NCBI GenBank assembly: GCA_017418585.1 | Contig: JAFONG010000141.1 | Location: 1-7,471, forward strand | Direction: 5' to 3' | Length of the DNA: 7,471 bases | Origin: Erysipelotrichaceae bacterium | Lineage (GTDB): Bacteria; Bacillota_I; Bacilli_A; Erysipelotrichales; Erysipelotrichaceae | Shown here: in pieces, positions 1-5,427 of the stretch | Layout of the letters: every line of letters begins with the position of its first letter | Numbering within the stretch: the stretch's first letter is position 1 | Program-made: the position numbers and the translations under genes | The notes under the pieces: model-generated | Told to the model about the DNA's origin: nothing | The model's database searches: none | Seen by the model: only the letters and a program-made list of their open reading frames with translations

Positions 1-2
1 AG

Positions 3-581
3 ACCTACTGTGTCCATATCACCAAGGAAGGAAACGACCTGCTGGAAAAACCTTCCAACCTGAAGATCGATCCTTTCTTCTCTTCTTTCGGCAACCCAAA
101 AATCATTTCCTACTTCAAGGCCTCCTGCGATTCGTTCTGTTCCGATGAACCGTTCAACCAGGCAAAAGCGGATGCGTATATCACGTTGCTGTTCTGCGAA
201 ATCGCCAGGCTGGGCGTAGAAAAGAACATGTCCGAGGAAGTCAGGAAAGTCATCAGGCTGATCAACGACAATCTGTACAAGACCTATTCGAAAGAAGAAC
301 TGACCGAAGCTTCCGGAGTATCCTACAAGAAACTGACGACGATGTTTAAGGCGGAAACGGGTCAGACTCTGCATGCCTACCAGATCAACAAGAAGCTGGA
401 GATGGTAGCGATGCACATCGACTCGGAACCGTATGTCAGAATGAAGGAGCTGGCCGCCAACTACAACTTCTACGACGAGTTCTATCTAAGCAAACTTTTC
501 AAGAAAAAGTACGGCATGTCGCCGCAGGAATACAAGTCCAATTCCAGATCCAAACGGAGCAGATATGATACAATCTGTTGA
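3..581 (+). CDS. AraC-family transcriptional regulator, C-terminal part (5' end outside window)
   Basis: The reading frame is open from base 3 with no visible start, so the protein begins before the window; 192 residues are visible. The last ~100 residues form the two helix-turn-helix units of the AraC/XylS DNA-binding domain. The first unit runs through 'YSKEELTEASGVSYKKLTTMF'-like sequence (about 287-350). The second ends with 'YLSKLFKKKYGMSPQEYK', the family's typical closing signature (about 484-537). The ~70 residues before it are the tail of an effector or dimerisation domain that I cannot classify. The gene overlaps the IclR-type regulator by 17 bases, so the two are probably co-transcribed and translationally coupled. 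Its target is unknown; the convergent KDG kinase operon is the nearest metabolic candidate, by inference. The family call is firm and the function is open. Confidence 0.9.
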   Translation, partial: TYCVHITKEGNDLLEKPSNLKIDPFFSSFGNPKIISYFKASCDSFCSDEPFNQAKADAYITLLFCEIARLGVEKNMSEEVRKVIRLINDNLYKTYSKEELTEASGVSYKKLTTMFKAETGQTLHAYQINKKLEMVAMHIDSEPYVRMKELAANYNFYDEFYLSKLFKKKYGMSPQEYKSNSRSKRSRYDTIC

Positions 582-1329
582 CCGCGCCCTGGATATCATG
601 ATGTGCGTGTCGGATAATCACGGCAAGCCTCTGACGATATCCCAGATTTCCAAAAAGACCGGGCTGAATCAGAGCACCTGCTGTCATATCGTCGAAACGC
701 TGACGGAACGGGGTTTTTTAAACAAGGTCTCGAGATCTTCGGGTTACGTGCTGGGAATCTATTCCTATGCTCTGGCAAGATACGACAGTTTTCACCGCGA
801 TCTGATCGATGCCTGCAGCCCGGTTTTAAGATGGCTTCAGAACAAGACCGGCTATACCACGCTGCTGACAAATCTGATCGACGGGGAGAAGTTCGTCCTG
901 CGCTATTTCAATTCTCCGGATAATCCTCTGGATGAAAGGGGAAAGCTCTATCGCGGATCCTTGTACGATACCGCAACCGGCAGGGCGATGCTTAGTTCCA
1001 TGAAGCAGAAGGAACTGAAAGCCATTGTGGATAAGGTCGGACTTCCTTCTCAGGATGAATGGCCGGGTGTCTCGTCTTTTGAACAGCTGTATGAGAAGCT
1101 TACAGAAGTAGCGAAAGAACCCGTCGTCAAGACTATCAACAAGGATGAACAGTACTATTTCTGCAAGTTCGGAGTTATGTTTATTGGCAGAAAGGATGAA
1201 AGATTCGCCCTGGGTCTGGAACTGAAGAAAAAAGAAGCGCCGGAAGAAGAAGAGATACGCTTCATCGAAAAAAACATGCTTCTGGCGATGAAGGAAATAC
1301 GCAGACGAATTGAATTCGAAAAAATATAA
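565..1329 (+). CDS. IclR-family transcriptional regulator
   Basis: A full-length 254-residue protein, the usual size for IclR regulators. Residues ~1-65 form a winged helix-turn-helix ('ISQISKKTGLNQST', then 'IVETLTERGFL', then a wing around 'SSGYVLG'). Residues ~75-250 match the IclR effector-binding domain, including 'TATGRAML' at 136-143 and the late 'FCKFGVMFIGRKDERFALGL' strand region. The ATG at 565 has GGAG at 556-559, five bases upstream, inside the preceding AraC gene, so this start is well supported. IclR proteins commonly control catabolism of sugar acids and aromatics (KdgR belongs to this family). The convergent operon encodes a KDG kinase, which makes a sugar-acid regulator plausible, but the ligand is not shown by the sequence. 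The gene ends just before a shared terminator. Confidence 0.93.
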   Translation: MIQSVDRALDIMMCVSDNHGKPLTISQISKKTGLNQSTCCHIVETLTERGFLNKVSRSSGYVLGIYSYALARYDSFHRDLIDACSPVLRWLQNKTGYTTLLTNLIDGEKFVLRYFNSPDNPLDERGKLYRGSLYDTATGRAMLSSMKQKELKAIVDKVGLPSQDEWPGVSSFEQLYEKLTEVAKEPVVKTINKDEQYYFCKFGVMFIGRKDERFALGLELKKKEAPEEEEIRFIEKNMLLAMKEIRRRIEFEKI

Positions 1330-1357
1330 AAGATCAGCGAACGCTGATCTTTGTTTT
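1329..1357. terminator. Bidirectional intrinsic terminator between the IclR and RraA-like genes
   Basis: The arms AAAGATCAGC (1329-1338) and GCTGATCTTT (1343-1352) pair perfectly around the loop GAAC. On the + strand the hairpin runs into TTGTTTT (1351-1357). On the - strand it is followed by TTTATATTTTTT. It sits in the 26-base gap between two convergent stop codons (1329 and 1356), so it can end both transcripts. Confidence 0.85.
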
Positions 1358-2264
1358 ATGCCAGTCCGGTAAACTGTCCTTTACCGACGTTTGCGGAAGC
1401 GGCAATCTCTTTTTCCCAGTTGAGATGTTTGAACGGCTCTGCGGCAGGAGATGTTTTCAGCCAGTTCTGGAAATCATCCATGACTTCCTTTGACCATACC
1501 AGGACATCGATCTCTGCCGATGTGTATTTTCCTTCCTTGATCCTTTCAAAACCGAAGATATCTTTTACCTGAGTCTTTTCACCCTGTTCGGCAACTTCTT
1601 CCGCCAGATGAGCAGGAATGAAGAGCACACCTTCGCAGGTTGCCAGTACGACATCTCCAGGCATACAGATGGCTTTACCGATACGGCATGGTCTGTTGAT
1701 ACCCTGAAGCAGAACGTCTCTTAATCCTTCCGGAGCAATGGAGCGATAGTAGATCTGGAAATCGGGAATCTCTACGATCTGCTGCAGATCTCTGACTGCG
1801 CCCCAGACGACAGCTCCTCCTCTTTTGGTCTTGCGGTGTATTGCGGTAGAAAGATTTCCTCCTACAAATGTTCCGTACTGATTCTTGTCAAACATATCCA
1901 CCACCAGAATGTCGTTTTCTTCCAGTCTGGCGATCGACCACTGGTTGAAGAATCCCTCGTAACCCTGCTTCCATCCGTCTTCCAGCATGTTCATATGGAC
2001 ATCCGGTCTGGTCGGCAGCATGGATACGGTCAGAGCTCTTCCTACCATGACATAGTCCGGATCGGGATTGCTGCGTTTCAGTTCTCCTTCGAACTGATAC
2101 TTGTATCCTTTGTCGTGAAGCGGTTTCCACGCTTCTTCCGTCTTGCATTTTCTGATCCGCTCCAGCGTTGTATCGGGAACTTTCGGTCTGCCGTCTGCAA
2201 ATCTTTCGCCTTTCCACTGCGACGTCAGCATGATCAGATCTTCTCTAGATAACACGTAATCCAT
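1356..2264 (-). CDS. RraA / HMG-CHA aldolase-family protein, ~300-residue form
   Basis: A 302-residue protein of the RraA-like family, which includes RNase E regulators, oxaloacetate decarboxylases and class II pyruvate aldolases acting on 4-hydroxy-2-oxo acids. The core signature is visible: 'GGNLSTA' at 135-141, then 'GAVRDLQQ' at 155-162 with the conserved Arg158-Asp159 pair, then 'PGDVVLA' around 202-208. From memory, active aldolases carry Glu or Asp three residues after this Asp; here it is Gln162, so catalysis by the known mechanism is uncertain. The ~80 N-terminal and ~60 C-terminal residues outside the core make it longer than E. coli RraA (~160 residues). It starts 3 bases after the kinase stop, and its ribosome site AGAGG (2271-2275) lies in the kinase's last codons, so translation is coupled. 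A sugar-acid role (hydroxy-oxo-acid cleavage or decarboxylation) is inferred from context. RNase regulation is unlikely. Confidence 0.85.
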   Translation of the reverse strand: MDYVLSREDLIMLTSQWKGERFADGRPKVPDTTLERIRKCKTEEAWKPLHDKGYKYQFEGELKRSNPDPDYVMVGRALTVSMLPTRPDVHMNMLEDGWKQGYEGFFNQWSIARLEENDILVVDMFDKNQYGTFVGGNLSTAIHRKTKRGGAVVWGAVRDLQQIVEIPDFQIYYRSIAPEGLRDVLLQGINRPCRIGKAICMPGDVVLATCEGVLFIPAHLAEEVAEQGEKTQVKDIFGFERIKEGKYTSAEIDVLVWSKEVMDDFQNWLKTSPAAEPFKHLNWEKEIAASANVGKGQFTGLA

Positions 2265-2267
2265 ATT

Positions 2268-3293
2268 CTACCTCTGTACTCTTCCGCTTCCGTCTCCCGT
2301 CATCAGCTTCTCGACATCCGCCTTGCTGACGCGGTTGAAGTCTCCGATTACGGAATGTTTCAGACAACTTGCCGCTACAGCAAATTCCAAAGCTTCCTGC
2401 CTTGATTCATAGCTGTTCAAACCGTAGATCAGTCCTCCGGCAAACGCATCTCCTCCGCCGACTCTGTCAATGATGTCCCTGATCTCGTATTTCCTGGAAA
2501 CATAGAACTGTTTTCTGTCATTCAGACAGGCTGACCAGCCATTATGATCGGCGCTGTGAGATTCTCTTAAGGTAATGGCTATCATCTTAAGATCCGGGTA
2601 TGTCACCAGGACCTTGTCGCCCAGTTCCCTGTATTTGTTTTCATCAAGTTTTCCGGATTCCACATCCACATCGATGCTGATTTCAAGAGCTTTCTGGACA
2701 TCTTCTTCATTGGCAATGGCTACATCGACATACTTTACCAGTTCCCGCATTACTTCCGATGCTTTCTTTCCATACTTCCAGAGATTCTTGCGGTAATTCA
2801 GGTCACAGGATACGGTGATTCCTTTTTCTTTGGCTTTCATTACCGATGCCAGCGAGAGTTCCATGGCTGTTTCGGAAATCGCCGGAGTGATACCGGTAAT
2901 ATGGAACCAGTCAACGCCCTCAAACACTTCATCCCAGTCGATGCTGTCGGGTTCGGCTATCGCTATTGCCGATCCTGCCCGGTCGTAGATGGTCTTGCTT
3001 GGAAGCTGGTTGGCACCCGGTTCCAGGAAGTAGATTCCCATTCTTCCTTTTCCTTTGATGATCTTGTGCGTATCGATACCGAAGCCACGTAGTCTTCTGA
3101 TACATTCATCGCCGATCGGATTATCCGGTAGTACCGTAAAATACTGTACATCCATTCCGTAGTTCGCCAGAGATACCGCAACATTGGCTTCGCCTCCGCC
3201 GAATGTCGCTTCGATCATGTTCGACTGGAAAAGTCTCTCGTGATATGGTGCGCACAGTCTGAGCATTATTTCGCCAAAAGTCAAAACTCTCAT
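2268..3293 (-). CDS. kdgK: PfkB-family sugar kinase, probable 2-keto-3-deoxygluconate kinase
   Basis: A 341-residue ribokinase/PfkB-family kinase, predicted to phosphorylate 2-keto-3-deoxygluconate with ATP to give KDPG in the cytoplasm (Entner-Doudoroff or uronate catabolism). The N-terminal part has 'FGEIMLRL' (6-13) and the substrate-side 'FGGGEANVAVSLANYG' (31-46). 'CDLNYRKNLW' (163-172) is typical of KDG kinases. The C-terminal ATP and anion-hole motif is 'DRVGGGDAF' (276-284) with catalytic base Asp282. 'LKHSVIGDFN' (311-320) is also characteristic of KDG kinases. The start at 3293 has AAGGAG (complement of 3304-3309) 10 bases upstream, slightly far but the best site. It is first in the operon with the RraA-like gene. 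No KDPG aldolase (eda) is seen in the window. Another 2-keto-sugar-acid kinase specificity is possible. Confidence 0.85.
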   Translation of the reverse strand: MRVLTFGEIMLRLCAPYHERLFQSNMIEATFGGGEANVAVSLANYGMDVQYFTVLPDNPIGDECIRRLRGFGIDTHKIIKGKGRMGIYFLEPGANQLPSKTIYDRAGSAIAIAEPDSIDWDEVFEGVDWFHITGITPAISETAMELSLASVMKAKEKGITVSCDLNYRKNLWKYGKKASEVMRELVKYVDVAIANEEDVQKALEISIDVDVESGKLDENKYRELGDKVLVTYPDLKMIAITLRESHSADHNGWSACLNDRKQFYVSRKYEIRDIIDRVGGGDAFAGGLIYGLNSYESRQEALEFAVAASCLKHSVIGDFNRVSKADVEKLMTGDGSGRVQR

Positions 3294-3323
3294 ATTGATG
3301 ATTCTCCTTGGTTTATCAACTAA

Positions 3324-3353
3324 ATTATATTTCCATCATAAGGTAAATGGCAT
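3324..3353 (-). promoter_or_regulatory. Predicted promoter of the kdgK operon
   Basis: On the - strand a perfect TATAAT -10 (complement of 3324-3329) lies 18 bases from ATGCCA (complement of 3348-3353), a 4/6 match to TTGACA. It would start transcription about 25 bases upstream of the kdgK start codon. The -10 is strong and the -35 is weak, as expected for an activator-dependent or regulated promoter. Confidence 0.5.
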
Positions 3354-3373
3354 TGGAAAAAAATGCTTTTTCA
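3354..3373. promoter_or_regulatory. Imperfect palindrome next to the kdgK -35, candidate operator
   Basis: TGGAAAAAAATGCTTTTTCA is an imperfect inverted repeat with 7 of 10 positions matching. It lies directly upstream of the proposed kdgK -35 in the divergent spacer. TGRAAA-type palindromes are bound by several IclR-family regulators (for example E. coli IclR and enterobacterial KdgR), and an IclR gene is nearby. The A/T richness means chance is a real alternative. Confidence 0.25.
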
Positions 3374-3417
3374 TGTATTTTTTGTTTATGAATCCGTTTC
3401 TTTTTTTCTTTTATTTG

Positions 3418-3423
3418 TATAAT
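3418..3423 (+). promoter_or_regulatory. Predicted -10 for the 178-aa gene / RT transcript
   Basis: A perfect TATAAT preceded by TTTG lies 55 bases upstream of the start codon at 3479. No convincing -35 is visible 15-19 bases further upstream, where the sequence is T-rich. It faces away from the kdgK promoter, and the next same-strand candidate promoter is not evident, so it may drive the whole 3479-5386 unit. Confidence 0.4.
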
Positions 3424-3465
3424 GGAATTAACAAGTAATGCTGAAATAATCATTAAACCAGAAAC

Positions 3466-3472
3466 AAGGAGG
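3466..3472 (+). promoter_or_regulatory. Consensus ribosome binding site of the 178-aa gene
   Basis: AAGGAGG is followed by six bases (AATACC) and ATG at 3479. This perfect site fixes the start at 3479 rather than the in-frame ATG at 3422, which overlaps the -10 box and has no ribosome site. Confidence 0.85.
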
Positions 3473-3478
3473 AATACC

Positions 3479-4015
3479 ATGGGACTCTTAGATGAACTCT
3501 TAAAAGAAGGTGCAGATATTCTAAAAGAAGTAGCCAGCGACGAAAACAAGGAAAAGGCGGCAGAACTGCTGAATTCCCTAAAAGGTACGCTGAAAGAACA
3601 TGCCGGAGATCTTAAGGATCTGGCGGAAGCCTTCCAGAAAGAAGCAGGAAACGGCAGCAAAGAAAACATGGAATACAAGGAGAGCTATTTCGAGCCGGTA
3701 GAGGACGGAACGACATCCAGGGAAAGGATCCTGGAAGTATTAAAGAACGAATTCCCGAACTATGCCGTAAAAGAGAACGTCTCTCCGACGACGATCGGCG
3801 GACAAGGCCGTTTCATGGATTATTCCATCGTCGTTTACGAGGGAGATACGCCGAAACTGATCATGATGCTGATCGGCAAGACCACGACCGCCCACAGGGA
3901 ATACCGCTGGAGCAGGGAAGAAGCCGAAAAGAAAGGCTATCCGTTCATCAACTTCGTTGAACACTATCCGAATACCCCGGAATACATTTCCAACAGACTG
4001 CACAAATATCTGTAG
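3479..4015 (+). CDS. Conserved-looking protein of unknown function, 178 residues
   Basis: I do not recognise a named family. The protein has two parts. Residues 1-~58 ('MGLLDELLKEGADILKEV' and onward) are a highly charged amphipathic helix or coiled coil rich in Lys, Glu, Leu and Ala. After a short Gly/Asn/Ser linker, residues ~78-178 look like a compact alpha/beta domain: a helix (80-92), a strand at 'FMDYSIVVYEG' (112-122), a strand at 'KLIMMLIGK' (126-134), a charged helix (140-152), then 'GYPFINFVEHYPNTPEYI' (153-170). The strand-strand-helix order with Asp114 and Lys134 faintly recalls PD-(D/E)XK nucleases, but the expected acidic residue before the Lys is Ile132, so this is at most a degenerate relation. 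There is no signal peptide or membrane segment. It lies just upstream of the structured interval and the RT on the same strand, with no terminator before that interval, so co-transcription is likely. Confidence 0.85.
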   Translation: MGLLDELLKEGADILKEVASDENKEKAAELLNSLKGTLKEHAGDLKDLAEAFQKEAGNGSKENMEYKESYFEPVEDGTTSRERILEVLKNEFPNYAVKENVSPTTIGGQGRFMDYSIVVYEGDTPKLIMMLIGKTTTAHREYRWSREEAEKKGYPFINFVEHYPNTPEYISNRLHKYL

Positions 4016-4025
4016 TCTGCGGAAT

Positions 4026-4161
4026 AAACAGAAAGAGAAATGCACTTGTGCGCCTGCGGCGGCTTCAGCGTGATCCCTTGGATGACTTTGCAGGCAGTCG
4101 GATCATGTACATGCCGGTATCGTAAGCACAGCTTACTTCAAAGCTGTTTCTCTTTCTTTTT
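4026..4161 (+). ncRNA. Candidate structured noncoding RNA upstream of the reverse transcriptase
   Basis: This fills most of the 150-base gap between the 178-aa gene and the RT. AGAAAGAGAAA (4030-4040) and TTTCTCTTTCT (4147-4157) are perfectly complementary. The stem extends outward past one mismatch by three A-T pairs (4026-4028 with 4159-4161) and inward by two G-U pairs. Inside are CGCC-TGC-GGCG (4051-4061), TGATCC/GGATCA (4071-4076 with 4100-4105) continuing directly into GACT/AGTC (4084-4087 with 4096-4099), and GTAAGC-ACA-GCTTAC (4122-4136). Closing arms around ~106 bases next to an RT gene resemble the a1/a2 arms of retron msr-msd RNA or the RNA of RT defence systems. The retron priming-site motif directly after the first arm is not seen. 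The structure was found by eye and not folded by computer. Confidence 0.45.
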
Positions 4162-4164
4162 TTT
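4128..4164 (+). terminator. Hairpin plus T-rich run directly before the RT start
   Basis: ACAGCTT (4128-4134) and AAGCTGT (4141-4147) form a perfect 7-bp stem with loop ACTTCA, followed by TTCTCTTTC and eight T residues (4157-4164). It could define the 3' end of the upstream RNA or attenuate transcription into the RT gene. Its 5' arm overlaps an alternative hairpin, GTAAGC-ACA-GCTTAC (4122-4136), so the two cannot coexist. The interrupted T-tract makes efficiency uncertain. Confidence 0.4.
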
Positions 4165-4165
4165 C

Positions 4166-5386
4166 ATGATGGAATCACTTTTAAAACAGCTCTCATCAAA
4201 AGAGATCTGGCTGCAGTTTCAAAGATACAAGACCGACAGGAACCAGTTAAGCGGAAAGGAACTGAAACAGCTGGAATCGTTCATTCAGGAAGAAAGATAT
4301 CTCAGGATCGCTGAGAATCTTTCTTTTTCTTATCCTGTGAAGAAACAGATCACGAAACTGGGGTCAAGCAAGAAAAGGATCGTTTATTCCTATGGCGAGA
4401 ATGAGACCTGGGTGCTGAAGCATCTGGCATTTCTGCTATATCGCTATGACGATAAGATTTCCGGAAACTGCTACTCTTTCCGCCGGAACATAACGGCAAA
4501 GACGGCGTTCGACAGGATCAGGAAGATACCCGGTTTAAACGACAGATACGTACTGAAACTGGATATCCACGACTACTTCAATTCCATCGATGTCGCACAG
4601 CTGCTGGAAATGCTGAAAAACGTCATCGATGATGATCCTGCGCTTTATTCATTCCTGGAAGAACTGCTGAGCCAGGACAGATGCATATGCAACGGAGAAC
4701 TGATCGAAGAAAAGCGAGGCGCCATGGCCGGCGTGCCTCTGGCCAGTTTCTTTGCGAACGTCTACCTTACGGATCTTGACGGATATTTTGAAAAAATAGG
4801 CATTCCGTATTTCCGCTATTCCGACGACATGATCATTTTCTTTGAGAAAGAGGAACAGCTGAAGGAAAACGAATCTTTCATTCAGAAATTTCTGGATAGA
4901 AAAAAGCTCACGTTAAACAAAGAGAAACATCGTCTGAGTCTGCCCGGTGAGCCATGGGACTTCCTGGGTTTTACCTACAGCAACGGACAGATCGATCTTT
5001 CCGACGTTACGATCGAAAAGATGAAGGGAAAGATCAGACGCAAGGCGATGAAACTGTGCCGGGAGAGAAAAAGAAAACAGCTGTCTTACGAAAAGACGGC
5101 CGTAGCCATGATCCGCAGCTTCGATCAGAAGTTCTATGATCTGACCGGACGCAACGATTTCACCTGGATCCGTTTCTATTTCCCGGTCATCACCTCCGAC
5201 AAGGGTCTGGAACAGATCGACCGGTACATGCTGGAATACCTGAGATATCTGTATTCCGGCAGGCACTACAAGGGCAATTATGCGGTACGCTATGAAACGC
5301 TGAAAAAACTGGGATATACACCGCTGAAAGCCGAATATTACAAGTGGAAAAAAGAAAACGAAACACTCAATAGACAGACCATATAA
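4166..5386 (+). CDS. Stand-alone reverse transcriptase (RNA-directed DNA polymerase), class undetermined
   Basis: A 406-residue bacterial RT (numbered from 4166; the next ATG at 4169 is equally possible). Motif order: 'CYSFRRNITAKTAF' (102-115); 'KLDIHDYFNSID' (131-142) with catalytic Asp133; 'RGAMAGVPLASFFANVYL' (184-201); 'FRYSDDMIIFF' (216-226) with catalytic Asp220-Asp221; 'LTLNKEKH' (248-255); 'FLGF' (266-269). A basic thumb-like stretch (~280-325) and a ~80-residue C-terminal region ending in 'LGYTPLKAEYYKWKKE' follow. All catalytic aspartates are present, so it is probably active. There is no HNH endonuclease, protease, integrase or Cas1 domain. The NAxxH and VTG signatures of retron RTs are not obvious. 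The start codon follows a T-rich run with no ribosome site, unlike its neighbours. An in-frame ATG at 4040 would add 42 Cys-rich, unconvincing residues. A group II-like, DGR-like or 'unknown group' defence RT are the alternatives. Confidence 0.92.
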   Translation: MMESLLKQLSSKEIWLQFQRYKTDRNQLSGKELKQLESFIQEERYLRIAENLSFSYPVKKQITKLGSSKKRIVYSYGENETWVLKHLAFLLYRYDDKISGNCYSFRRNITAKTAFDRIRKIPGLNDRYVLKLDIHDYFNSIDVAQLLEMLKNVIDDDPALYSFLEELLSQDRCICNGELIEEKRGAMAGVPLASFFANVYLTDLDGYFEKIGIPYFRYSDDMIIFFEKEEQLKENESFIQKFLDRKKLTLNKEKHRLSLPGEPWDFLGFTYSNGQIDLSDVTIEKMKGKIRRKAMKLCRERKRKQLSYEKTAVAMIRSFDQKFYDLTGRNDFTWIRFYFPVITSDKGLEQIDRYMLEYLRYLYSGRHYKGNYAVRYETLKKLGYTPLKAEYYKWKKENETLNRQTI

Positions 5387-5420
5387 AAACCTTCTTCCCG
5401 AAACGGAAGAAAGTTTTTTT
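5386..5420. terminator. Bidirectional terminator between the RT and alcohol dehydrogenase genes
   Basis: TTCTTCC (5392-5398) pairs with GGAAGAA (5405-5411) around a six-base loop, CGAAAC. It is extended past a mismatch by C5390-G5413 and AAAA/TTTT. Seven T residues (5414-5420) follow on the + strand and the flanking A run serves the - strand. It sits between the RT stop (5386) and the convergent gene's stop (5428). Confidence 0.85.
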
Positions 5421-5427
5421 GAATGTT

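Noticed and set aside
1836..2252. 138-residue + strand open frame opposite the RraA-like gene
   Set aside because: It is antisense to a well-supported family gene, with no ribosome site and no recognisable protein features.
3422..3478. Earlier in-frame ATG at 3422 as start of the 178-aa gene
   Set aside because: It lies within the -10 box and has no ribosome site, whereas AAGGAGG with ideal spacing precedes 3479.
3479..4015. PD-(D/E)XK nuclease call for the 178-aa protein
   Set aside because: Only a loose strand order with one Asp and one Lys fits, and the key acidic residue before the Lys is absent.
4104..4113. Perfect 10-base palindrome CATGTACATG
   Set aside because: It is short and self-complementary without a loop, so it is a poor RNA hairpin, and there is no evidence for a protein binding site.
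4040..4165. N-terminal extension of the RT from ATG 4040
   Set aside because: It would translate the inverted-repeat interval and the T-tract, has no good ribosome site, and the sequence is not protein-like. An open frame of 42 codons can occur by chance.
4166..5386. Group II intron or diversity-generating retroelement
   Set aside because: No intron domain V-like hairpin or maturase/HNH region was seen around the RT, and no template/variable repeat pair was noticed in the window.
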